From the NCBI GenBank assembly GCA_039030395.1, contig JBCCEF010000023.1:1-64000 (forward strand): a DNA stretch of 64,000 nucleotides. Reading direction: 5' to 3'. Position 1 is the stretch's first letter. Each line of letters begins with the position of its first letter. This stretch comes from Acidobacteriota bacterium (GTDB lineage: Bacteria > Acidobacteriota > Thermoanaerobaculia > Multivoradales > JBCCEF01). This document shows, piece by piece, positions 18,111-25,421 of the stretch. Made by a program: the position numbers and the translations under genes. A model generated the notes under the pieces. The model was not told the origin of the DNA, did not search any database, and saw only the letters and a list, made by a program, of their open reading frames with translations.

Positions 18111-18375
18111 GGAGTGGGCCCGGGATGGGGCTGCGGCCAGGTCTCATCCCGCCGCTTGACTCCTCTCCTCCCCCTGTGGCAGCCTAAAAACCGGCGTCAG
18201 CTCACCGCCCAACCCCTGATCAGCCCGCCGTCGCCGGGCTCACGGAAGGGGCAAAGGGGTCCCCAATACCTCGAGCCGCGGCCATCGCGAAGCCGCCATC
18301 ACGTCTCGTTCTGCATTTCGGGCGCAAGCCAGCGACGGAAGGGGTTGGGTCTCGAAACGAGAGAGGACGAAGACG
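18111..18375. other. Gap of 265 bases with nothing recognisable
   Basis: Between the hydrolase lipoprotein and the DUF4287 gene. No reading frame with coding character, terminator or repeat was found; a GAGAGGA about 10 bases before the next ATG is the likely ribosome site. Confidence 0.5.
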
Positions 18376-19104
18376 ATGACCGACGCCAGCAAACTCAAAG
18401 CCAAAATCCGCGCCCGGGCCCAACGTACCGGCGAGAGCTATGCCGCCGCGCGCCGCCACGTGCTCGCCCAGCTCGACGCTGAACGCCAAGCGAAGACCGC
18501 GGAGTCCGCCGAGCGGGCGCGCAAGGCTCCCGCCACCGGCGCGGTGAGCGACGATCGCTGCCGCGAGAAAACCGGCCACGGATTCGAATATTGGTTCGGC
18601 GTGCTCGACCGCTTTGGCGCGCGCAAGGCCGGCCACACCGCCGCCGCCCGCCACCTGCAACAAGACCACAACGTCTCCGCCTGGTACGCCCAGTCCATCA
18701 CCGTCGCCTACGAGCGAGTTCACGGCCTGCGGGAGATCGGCCAGCAAGGCACAGGCACCTACCAAGTGTCCGTCTCTCGCGTGCTGCCGGTGGACGCCGA
18801 GATGGCCTGTGACCTACTGCGGCGAGATACCGCTATCTGGCTGGACAACGCCGCCGGCAAACCCGGTGAATCGCTACGACAAGAGCTGGCGAACAGCGAG
18901 TTTCAGCCCAGCAAGCGCGGCTACCGGCTGCGCTACCGCCCCGACACCTCGATCGTCGAACTGACGGTGGATCGAAAGCCGGACGGTCGCTCCAGCCTGG
19001 TGGCGCGACACAGCGAAGTTCCCGACCGCAAAACACTCGATCGCCTGCGCGACCGTTGGCGGGCAATTCTCGATCGCTTTCGGGAGCACTGCCGGTCCAT
19101 CTGA
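18376..19104 (+). CDS. DUF4287 domain protein with C-terminal SRPBCC-like region
   Basis: 242 residues, cytoplasmic. Residues 1-50 form a basic helix ('KLKAKIRARAQRTGESYAAARRHV') of the kind found in small antitoxin/regulator-like proteins. Residues about 62-120 match DUF4287: 'TGHGFEYWFGVLDRFGARKAGHTAAARHLQQ' is split by the conserved GHTAxxxHL, followed by 'SAWYAQSITVAYERVHGLR'. The last 110 residues contain 'RYRPDTSIVELTVDRKPDGRSSLVARHSEVPD' pieces, typical of the SRPBCC-like C-terminal part often attached to it. The function of the family is not known; substrate binding is likely from the SRPBCC half. Confidence 0.82.
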   Translation: MTDASKLKAKIRARAQRTGESYAAARRHVLAQLDAERQAKTAESAERARKAPATGAVSDDRCREKTGHGFEYWFGVLDRFGARKAGHTAAARHLQQDHNVSAWYAQSITVAYERVHGLREIGQQGTGTYQVSVSRVLPVDAEMACDLLRRDTAIWLDNAAGKPGESLRQELANSEFQPSKRGYRLRYRPDTSIVELTVDRKPDGRSSLVARHSEVPDRKTLDRLRDRWRAILDRFREHCRSI

Positions 19105-19174
19105 GTGCCAGGCCCGGCTCCCCCTGCGGGCGCCTTTTGGCGCTCGCAGGGTCCACCACCGGCCGGACTCCGGA

Positions 19175-19888
19175 TCAGGAGGTAGAGGCGGACCAGATCG
19201 TCAAATCTCCGGATTCGAATCCGTCCATGAAGATCAAGGCGCTGGCGCAGGTGATGGTGAAGGTGCCCAGAGAGGTGCCTCCGAGAAAGGGGTGGGTAGT
19301 GATCTGCGTGATCACCCCCTGTGGATTGGTGGGATCGTCCAACGAGGAAAACGTCACGCCGGAGTCCGTTCCGGCGTCGTAAGGCGGAAGAGGCACCTCG
19401 ACGGTTTCGATCCAGTGACCCTCGTCGAAGAGCGGGAGGCCGTGCAGTCCGACAAACCAGTCGGGACTCGGAGCGATCATCGTGACCACGGTCACCAGCG
19501 GATGGCCGACCTCGAGACTGAAATTCGCGAGCGCCGATCCCGGCGAATCGTCCACGCTACCGCCGGAAATCACCGCCGCCGCCGTTCCGGCCTGCATGGC
19601 GGCGAGGACTTCGTTGCGCAGGGGAGTCGTCGCTCCGGTCTCGGCCATTGCCTGGATTCCCGCCGTCGCCGTACCTCCGGGTGCCCAGAAAGAAACCTGA
19701 TCGCTGTGGCTGCCTCCGATCAGCGGCGAAAAGTGTGCTCCCGGAGGAAAATCCGTCGGATGGGTGGCGGCACTCCAAATCGCATCGAAGGTCAAAGTGC
19801 AGTCGGCGCTCGTATCCTGCGCTTGGGCAGCGCCTGCTACAGCAAGAAGTAGCGCCAGGGCGAACAAAGCGGGGGTCAGTCGACGCAT
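19175..19888 (-). CDS. Spondin-N-like secreted protein with DGFESGD tail
   Basis: 237 residues from the ATG at 19888, which has GAGGAG 5 bases upstream; a GTG one codon earlier is too close. The signal peptide ends AQAQD. The body matches the spondin N-domain pattern: 'TFDAIWSAATHPTDFP', 'AHFSPLIGGSHSDQVSFW', 'GIQAMAETG', then 'SLEVGHPLVTVVTMIAPSPDWFVG'. The C-terminus 'MDGFESGDLTIWSAS' is shared in form with the HAD protein ending near 24726 and a fragment near 32500. Spondin domains are usually extracellular and adhesive in animals; bacterial roles are not known. Confidence 0.85.
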   Translation of the reverse strand: MRRLTPALFALALLLAVAGAAQAQDTSADCTLTFDAIWSAATHPTDFPPGAHFSPLIGGSHSDQVSFWAPGGTATAGIQAMAETGATTPLRNEVLAAMQAGTAAAVISGGSVDDSPGSALANFSLEVGHPLVTVVTMIAPSPDWFVGLHGLPLFDEGHWIETVEVPLPPYDAGTDSGVTFSSLDDPTNPQGVITQITTHPFLGGTSLGTFTITCASALIFMDGFESGDLTIWSASTS

Positions 19889-20039
19889 CACGGCTCCTCA
19901 GGCAGGTCGAATCCAATTCGAAGATGAAGTGTCCGGACACGGCTCGATCCGGCCGGACACGCTAGACATACGCCGGCCGAAACCGTTCGGATCGCCGCGT
20001 CTCGGCGATGCCCTAGGTCCAGCCGGCGCCGGCAGGTCG

Positions 20040-20396
20040 CTATCCCGCCCGGCTACCGTTGGGCACCGCCTTCTCCGGCACTGCCAGCACCGGCATAATG
20101 CCATCGGCGTAGCCAATATCGAAGAGCATGCCTTCGGAGACCTCTCCCATCATCGGGCGCGGCTCGAGATTGACCACGAACAGCGCTTGGCGACCTTCGA
20201 TCTCCCGCGGGTCGGCCCGTTCACCCTTCAAGGCGGCGAGGATACGCCGCTGGTGATCGCCGAAGTCGACGATCAATCGCACCAACTTGTCCGACTTCGG
20301 CACCACCTCGACCGCCTCGATGGTGCCGACGCGGACATCGATCCTTTCCAGCAGGCTGAGGGCAATGGTGGGCTTGATGGCAGCGGGTTCGGGCAT
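20040..20396 (-). CDS. tRNA-binding-domain protein, CsaA-like
   Basis: 118 residues from the ATG at 20396, which has GGAG six bases upstream. The body 'LLERIDVRVGTIEAVEVVPKSDKLVRLIVDFGDHQR' in its parts (DVRVGTI, KSDKL, VDFGD) and 'EGRQALFVVNLEPRPMMG' plus 'SEGMLF' are the EMAP/CsaA tRNA-binding OB-fold signature, as in CsaA and the C-terminal domain of MetRS. Length fits free-standing CsaA. Known family activity is tRNA binding and a proposed secretion chaperone role. It lies 60 bases downstream of the VOC gene, same strand, so it may be cotranscribed. Confidence 0.88.
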   Translation of the reverse strand: MPEPAAIKPTIALSLLERIDVRVGTIEAVEVVPKSDKLVRLIVDFGDHQRRILAALKGERADPREIEGRQALFVVNLEPRPMMGEVSEGMLFDIGYADGIMPVLAVPEKAVPNGSRAG

Positions 20397-20455
20397 GGGT
20401 TTCTCCGCGGGAATCCAGCGAGTACACAACCAGGGCGCCTCCACCGAGATGAGGT

Positions 20456-21289
20456 TCAGCCGGACCGAATGAAATACGGTCCCTCGGGCAAAGCGACCTT
20501 TGAACTGGTGCCGGCCAACTCGATCTCGCAGGGAAAGGGCGCCGCCCGGCGAAGCTTACCGGAGCCGAGGCCCTGCTCGCGTCCGCGACCGAAAAGCAGG
20601 ACGAGACCGTGCTCGTCACCGAGGGCGCGGAAGAACTGGCCGCCGCCGCGGTACTGCTCGATGGCGAGATCCGGCATCAGCCGTTGGGCAAGGGCCTCGA
20701 CGTCATCCGTCACCAGGGCGATCTCGCTGACGCAGAGGAAATCCTTCGGGGAGAAGGCGCCGGGCGCCGCATTGTTCATGTCGTGGCGGGCGATGTGCTC
20801 TACCACGTTGCCGGCCGGGTCGTAGAAAAAGACCGAGTGTGCATTCCAGCTACGGAAGTGGCGCACGTCCTTCGCAAAGGCTGGGTCGCGCATGGGGTCC
20901 GGGGTTTCGAACAGAGGCGTGCGCTCGAGCTGCCAGTCGCGGGCCGCGGCGATCTTGTTCTCGGGAATGTTGAAGGCGAAGTGGTAGAAGGCACCGCCGG
21001 GACCCTGCGGCCACACCGTGTCGGCGCTGGTGGGCTCTTCGTAGACGAACTCGAGGCGAGTGGCCCCCGCTTCGACGACCAGCGCCCTCGGCCCGGAGCG
21101 TACCCGCCGCATGCCCATCGCACCGACATAGAAATCGGCCATAGCCTCCAAGGGATGATGGGTTTGTAGACGGATGCCGCGAATCCGAGGGTCCGCATCT
21201 CTCCGCGGCACCGAAGCGGTCCCCTCGGCCAGAAGGTCGTGGGCGATCATCCAAGCGGCGGCGCCGACGATGAAGTTTCGACGATCCAT
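20456..21289 (-). CDS. Exported VOC family protein with Tat-type signal
   Basis: 277 residues. The ATG at 21289 has GAGGAGG 4 bases upstream. 'MDRRNFIVGAAAWM' is a twin-arginine-like signal (RRNF). After it, 'IRLQTHHPLEAMADFYVGAMGMR' starts the first VOC module, 'GAFYHFAFNIPEN' and 'HSVFFYDPAGNVVEH' fall in the second strand set, and a further half begins at 'LCVSEIALVTDDVEALAQRL'. This is a full double-VOC protein. Substrate unknown. Folding before export would fit a metalloenzyme. It is followed by the CsaA-like gene on the same strand. Confidence 0.85.
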   Translation of the reverse strand: MDRRNFIVGAAAWMIAHDLLAEGTASVPRRDADPRIRGIRLQTHHPLEAMADFYVGAMGMRRVRSGPRALVVEAGATRLEFVYEEPTSADTVWPQGPGGAFYHFAFNIPENKIAAARDWQLERTPLFETPDPMRDPAFAKDVRHFRSWNAHSVFFYDPAGNVVEHIARHDMNNAAPGAFSPKDFLCVSEIALVTDDVEALAQRLMPDLAIEQYRGGGQFFRALGDEHGLVLLFGRGREQGLGSGKLRRAAPFPCEIELAGTSSKVALPEGPYFIRSG

Positions 21290-21310
21290 TCGGCCTCCTC
21301 CTATTGGCAA

Positions 21311-21696
21311 GTTCGTCCCTCATCCTATCGGTACCGCCCCGCGGGCTAGATGGCTGCAGTCGATCCCGAACGGAGGCCCACCAGGGAGTCTTTGTCGACA
21401 TCTAACCGCCCGAGCGCCTTGCGCTCCCCAACCTCCTCGCTACTCTGCGCAGGTCTTTCTCGATGCACGGAAACAAGAATTCGGTAACTCCGGAGACGGA
21501 GGGGAGATCCACCCAAAGGTCGATCTCGTAACGCGACTCAGGGTGGTACCCAAGGAGTTCGTGGCGAGAGGATCGATCATCCCCCTGATGCAGTCCTGGG
21601 ACACCACCGCGGACATCCTCCATGATGGCTGCGAGGAAGCACGCAAGGGCACCGAAGCCTTGCCAAGGCGGAGAGTGAGGAAGAGCGCTGCCCCGA
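21311..21696. other. Gap of 386 bases with nothing recognisable
   Basis: Several overlapping open frames cross this stretch but none has a convincing start or recognisable product. The sequence is less GC-rich than its neighbours. No repeat or terminator was found. A decayed gene cannot be excluded. Confidence 0.4.
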
Positions 21697-22323
21697 TCAG
21701 CGCACCGTGAAGGAGTAGGTCGGCGACCGTCGGACCGCGGAGGTCGGATCGCTGTTGAAGTTGACGGCTTCGGCTTGCACAGACCCTTCGAAATCGGATG
21801 GACTGCCACCCCCGCCCAAGCATCCTCGTACCGAAGAATCTCCCTCGAGTACATCTCGGAAGGTCGTGCCCACCGTTCGCCGGGCCAACGCCGACGTTGC
21901 ATCGAACGGCTCGCTCACTTCGACGGCGATCACGGCAATCTGGTTCGTGACGGTGAAGGGAATCTCGGACCCCGGGGGATTCTCCTTCGAGCACTTGAAG
22001 GCAATGGACCCGACGAGCGCCACCGACCGAAGACCGTGATCCGAATCGAAACCCGATGCGGTCATACCCAGGCGAAGAGTCCGGCGATTCCTCAGTTTGT
22101 CCTCGGCATCCGCGTCGCCTGGACGCAGTTGATGCAACTTTCCTCCCGGCTGAATCGCGATCAAGAGCTCGACCTCCGGTGGCGTCGGATCCGACATACT
22201 TGGGCTGACGGCCCGGGACCCACAACCCAGTGGCAGCAAAAGGGCCGCCCCCAGCGCGAGGGTAGACACCGCACCCGCGCAACGCCTCCGAAGAGAAAAC
22301 AAGACCCGATGCTTCCCGAACAT
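21697..22323 (-). CDS. Predicted lipoprotein of unknown function
   Basis: 208 residues from the ATG at 22323, chosen because GAGG lies 6 bases upstream; an ATG two codons earlier overlaps the site. After a basic start (HRVLFSLRRR) a hydrophobic stretch ends in lipobox LPLGC, followed by GSR. The mature part has two scattered cysteines ('KCSKEN', 'RGCLGGGG') and looks beta-rich with no recognised domain ('TNQIAVIAVEVSEPFD'; 'NFNSDPTSAVRRSP'). No operon partner is close. Function unknown. Confidence 0.6.
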   Translation of the reverse strand: MFGKHRVLFSLRRRCAGAVSTLALGAALLLPLGCGSRAVSPSMSDPTPPEVELLIAIQPGGKLHQLRPGDADAEDKLRNRRTLRLGMTASGFDSDHGLRSVALVGSIAFKCSKENPPGSEIPFTVTNQIAVIAVEVSEPFDATSALARRTVGTTFRDVLEGDSSVRGCLGGGGSPSDFEGSVQAEAVNFNSDPTSAVRRSPTYSFTVR

Positions 22324-22472
22324 GACCATCCTCGATTCTTCAGACGAGCCAGGAGTCGCTCCATGCGCACCCGCCGCCTTCGCACCTCCATCGGCTGACT
22401 TTGCAGAGGATTCGTTACGGTTGTCGTTCGCCGTCCACGCCTTGCCGCGGCAACCGAGGATGGCGTGCAGGG

Positions 22473-23033
22473 CTAGCCCGCCAGCTTGCGGACCCGATCG
22501 CCTCGCCGAACGGTGCCGGCCTTGACCACTTTGGCGTTCAAGCCCCGCAGGCGGAGGTCGGCCGAGGCCTTGCCGTTGACGAAGCGAAGGGCATCGAGAC
22601 CGAAGCGGTGCGCGAACTTCTTACAGCCGCGGTGAGGCTCTTCCGTGACCTCGACCACCGCATCCTCGCCGATCGCCAGACGGCTGCCGGGCGGCAGGTG
22701 CTCAAAACTCAGGTCGAGGTCCACGTAGAACTGGTCACCGGCCGGCGCCCAGCGATCCTTTTCGCCGGCGATCGCCTCGATCACCCGGGCGTTCATGATG
22801 TTGAGCTGCATTTCCGGATGGGGAGAGCCATCCGGGGTGCGCGTGCTGGCCTTGAACTGCCAGTAGTCGCCCACCAGTCCCGCATTGGGGTCGAGCACCC
22901 CTTCCTCCAGCACCTCACGCCCATCCTCCTGGGGCCGCCGCACGATCCAGTCCAAGCGACCCTCGTCGCGGGGGGACTGGCGGATGGTGTCGAGGTGGGC
23001 TTCGAGGGCTTCGAGGGACTGGTGGTCGGTCAT
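22473..23033 (-). CDS. MOSC domain protein
   Basis: 186 residues. 'EMQLNIMNARVIEAIAG', 'QFYVDLDLSFEHLPPGSRLAIG' and 'EEPHRGCKKFAHRFGLDALRFVN' with 'LRLRGLNAKVV' and 'GTVRRGDRV' are the MOSC core; the Cys in HRGCKKF is the position conserved in families that carry a persulfide or bind the molybdenum cofactor. No FMN/FeS domain is attached, so it is a free-standing MOSC protein such as YiiM-type. It lies 54 bases downstream of the radical SAM gene on the same strand and is probably in its operon. Confidence 0.88.
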   Translation of the reverse strand: MTDHQSLEALEAHLDTIRQSPRDEGRLDWIVRRPQEDGREVLEEGVLDPNAGLVGDYWQFKASTRTPDGSPHPEMQLNIMNARVIEAIAGEKDRWAPAGDQFYVDLDLSFEHLPPGSRLAIGEDAVVEVTEEPHRGCKKFAHRFGLDALRFVNGKASADLRLRGLNAKVVKAGTVRRGDRVRKLAG

Positions 23034-23087
23034 CGATGGGTCCTTTGGTTGTGGATCCCCGAGACTAACAACTCGCCGGAGAATCCC

Positions 23088-24137
23088 CTACGCTCCGATC
23101 GCCAGCAGATTCCTCTCTCCCTCCCAGGCCGCCGCCCGCTCGGCCAAGCGCTCGTACCAGTTGCTGATGGGTAGGTCGTCGGCGGTTTCCAGAAGTCCAG
23201 CCAATTCGGACCGGCAGAGAGAGCGAAATTCCTCTTCGAGGTGACGGCGCCATCGAACCGCCGCTGCCGCGAGGCTGAATCCCTCGTGGTGGAGATTGCC
23301 CAGCGCGAAGGAGCGTGAAAATCCGTACTGCATGGGCACCAGGGTACCGTCGGCCTCCACCACCAGCGGCGAGAGCACCTCGCCCAGCGGGCGCTCAAAC
23401 TCTTCCCCGGCGCGGTCACCGGCGAAGACCCGTTCGGGATCGAGCCGCAAAGCTTCGCGATCGAACAGGTCGAGCTGGATGCGCAGGGCGTCGCCGACGG
23501 AGCGCTGCAGATTCGTCGCCGCGACATAGGCCCAACCCGCCTCGGTAGGGTCCGGCCGGCTGCCGCTCAGCTCCTCGGCGGCGCGGCCGGTGATCTCCAG
23601 CGGGTGAATCTGGAGCAACGAAGCGCCCTGCTCTAGGGCGAAGCGCGCCACCCACAAGAGCTCGTCCAGGTTGTACTGGGTGAGAGTGAAGATGAAGCCG
23701 AAGGGAATCCCCAACCCGCGGACTCCGTCGAGCCGCCGTTCCATCGCCTCGAAGGCGCGCGGATTGGCGCGCATGCGATTGTGCGACTCAGGGGAGCCGT
23801 CCAGGCTGATCGCCAGCAGACCGAGGCGGCCTTCGAGCATCGCCAAGCGCCGCTTGTCGAGCAGCATGCCGTTGCTGGTGACGGTGGTGAACAGGCCCAG
23901 TTCTCGAGCCGCGGTGAGCGATTCTCGAAGCCCCGAGTAGAGGAGCGGCTCGCCGCCGGAGAACCCGACCACCGAGTATCCCTGTACGCGGGCCTCGGCC
24001 ATCAGGGACCGGAGACGGCGCGGCGAAATCTCGCCGCGCTGCTCCGGACCGGACGATGAATAGCAGTGAAGGCAGCGAAGGTTGCACTGCCGGGTAGGGT
24101 GAATCTGCACGATTCTCGACTTGCCGGTAGGTCCCAT
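23088..24137 (-). CDS. Radical SAM protein with SPASM-like C-terminal region
   Basis: 349 residues from the ATG at 24137 with GGAGG about 5 bases upstream. The 4Fe-4S motif CNLRCLHC gives ligands C18, C22 and C25. 'GYSVVGFSGGEPLLYSGL' is the SAM-binding GGEP motif, and 'LLAISLDGSPESHNRMRANP' follows as in peptide-modifying enzymes. The C-terminal third ('VVEADGTLVPMQYGFSRSFALGNLHHEG') resembles the SPASM/twitch layout but has few cysteines (one near 'SLCRSELAG'), so a full auxiliary cluster is doubtful. A 106-residue protein is encoded 14 bases upstream and a MOSC protein 54 bases downstream. A peptide or protein modification role is an inference. Confidence 0.88.
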   Translation of the reverse strand: MGPTGKSRIVQIHPTRQCNLRCLHCYSSSGPEQRGEISPRRLRSLMAEARVQGYSVVGFSGGEPLLYSGLRESLTAARELGLFTTVTSNGMLLDKRRLAMLEGRLGLLAISLDGSPESHNRMRANPRAFEAMERRLDGVRGLGIPFGFIFTLTQYNLDELLWVARFALEQGASLLQIHPLEITGRAAEELSGSRPDPTEAGWAYVAATNLQRSVGDALRIQLDLFDREALRLDPERVFAGDRAGEEFERPLGEVLSPLVVEADGTLVPMQYGFSRSFALGNLHHEGFSLAAAAVRWRRHLEEEFRSLCRSELAGLLETADDLPISNWYERLAERAAAWEGERNLLAIGA

Positions 24138-24151
24138 CGCCGCCTCCTTCC

Positions 24152-24472
24152 TCACTGTCCCGCGACCGCCTCGAAGGCCACCCGGAACTCGTCCGGATCC
24201 GGGAAGCCGTAGGGGAAGCCGTCGAGGCAGCAGAGGCGCACGCCCTCGATGTCCGCCAACGCCTGAATGGCCTTGCCGACCCGGTCGCGGGACACCTGCA
24301 CCGAACCACCGATCCAGTCCGGAACCGGTTGCCCCTTGCAGTGCCAATCGATCAACCGCAGGTCGTGGCGATCCAGAGTGTCGCGCACCCGCTGAATCGC
24401 CTCCGCGTCGAGCACGCACGCCTTGTCGTAGTTCGCCAGCATCCTGGCCGAACCGCTCGCCTCATTTGCCAT
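24152..24472 (-). CDS. Small protein encoded immediately upstream of the radical SAM gene
   Basis: 106 residues; the ATG at 24472 has AGGAG about 7 bases upstream. I do not recognise the family. Starting 'MANEASGSARMLANYDKACVL', it has 'LIDWHCKGQPVPDWIGGSV', then a helix ('SRDRVGKAIQALADI') and ends 'RLCCLDGFPYGFPDPDEFRVAF...AVAGQ'. There are four cysteines, including a CC pair. It is predicted soluble without a signal. It ends 14 bases before the radical SAM start, so the two are cotranslated. It may be the substrate, a carrier, or a partner of the radical SAM enzyme; none of these is shown. Confidence 0.75.
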   Translation of the reverse strand: MANEASGSARMLANYDKACVLDAEAIQRVRDTLDRHDLRLIDWHCKGQPVPDWIGGSVQVSRDRVGKAIQALADIEGVRLCCLDGFPYGFPDPDEFRVAFEAVAGQ

Positions 24473-24526
24473 GGTGAAGCTCCTTTCGAAATGAGTGGAC
24501 AGGCTCCCTTCGAGCCTTCTATCCAT

Positions 24527-24725
24527 ACAAGGCGCTTCGAAATCGATGTCGTTACAATATGCAGATATAACTTATTTTCACCCGACCTCCCCGGCTCTCT
24601 CTTCCTGCAACACCCACGGCTGATGTAGCTACCGCGAGGGAGGCGGTCCCGCCGAAAGCTTCTCTTCCTGCGTTTGGAGACTCTTCAACACGCCGCCGAC
24701 GGATCCTCGTCAGCCGCCTCTTTTC
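24527..24725. other. Intergenic region upstream of the small protein/radical SAM operon
   Basis: About 200 bases containing a local AT-rich patch (TTACAATATGCAGATATAACTT at 24553-24574 in parts), which is unusual in this GC-rich window and may carry the operon promoter. No clear -35/-10 pair could be placed with confidence. Confidence 0.3.
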
Positions 24726-25409
24726 CTAGCGAGCCGAGACCGTCGAGTCCCAGGCGTTGGTGTCACCGGACTCGAAACCGTCGGCGAAGAGGGCGCACAG
24801 CGTCTCGCGCAAGGTCACGAGGTCGAGCAAGCCATCGGTTGGGATGGTGTAGTCGGCGAGAGGGCTGGGGGCGGCATCGGACAAGTGAATACCGACCATG
24901 CCGACGGACCGTGCACCGCTGGTTGGAGCGTTCTCGCTATCGGCGATCTCCGCCAGGGTCTCGCCGACGAAAGCCGTCTCGCCGATCGGCACCGCCGTCG
25001 GCAGCAGCCCATGGGCGTGGGTGTAGATCAGCGGATCGGGCTTCGGCGCCGGCGCCTGGGAGGAGAGCACCAGCACATCGAACTCATCGAGAAAGGTGGG
25101 ATCCTCCAGAATCGCTTCGAGATCGTCCCGCGTCCAGCCGTCGGGCACATTGGTGATCACCCCGAGTTGCAGCCCCGCCGCCTGTAGATCATCGACGGTC
25201 TGCTGCGCGCCGGCCCGCAACACGAACTGCCCTCCCCCACCCGCCTCCACCAGCGTGTCGCCGAGATCGAAGAAGACCGCGTTGAGGCACATCGCCTGGG
25301 CGGTTGGCACCGCCAGTAGGGCGGCGACCAGCATTCCTAGGAAGGGCAGATTTCCAGGCAGCGAACCGAGGCGACGAGGCGGGCAAAGGTTGGGGTGTCG
25401 TGCGTTCAT
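24726..25409 (-). CDS. Secreted HAD-superfamily protein with DGFESGD tail
   Basis: 227 residues. A long N-terminus ends in a hydrophobic segment and 'VPTAQAMC', a signal peptide. HAD motif I is 'AVFFDLGDTLVE', motif II 'LGVITNVPDGW', motif III 'APKPDPLIYTHA', and the motif IV region 'TAFVGETLAEI' has Glu where Asp is usual. The protein ends 'FADGFESGDTNAWDSTVSAR', like the spondin-like protein at 19175. HAD enzymes are phosphatases or dehalogenases, normally cytoplasmic, so export is unusual. It starts 12 bases after the DUF2339 stop, suggesting cotranscription. Confidence 0.83.
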   Translation of the reverse strand: MNARHPNLCPPRRLGSLPGNLPFLGMLVAALLAVPTAQAMCLNAVFFDLGDTLVEAGGGGQFVLRAGAQQTVDDLQAAGLQLGVITNVPDGWTRDDLEAILEDPTFLDEFDVLVLSSQAPAPKPDPLIYTHAHGLLPTAVPIGETAFVGETLAEIADSENAPTSGARSVGMVGIHLSDAAPSPLADYTIPTDGLLDLVTLRETLCALFADGFESGDTNAWDSTVSAR

Positions 25410-25421
25410 AGAGACAGTCTC

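Noticed and set aside
20397-20444. A longer start for the CsaA-like gene at 20444
   Set aside because: The added 16 residues do not fit the family and the ATG at 20396 has the better ribosome site.
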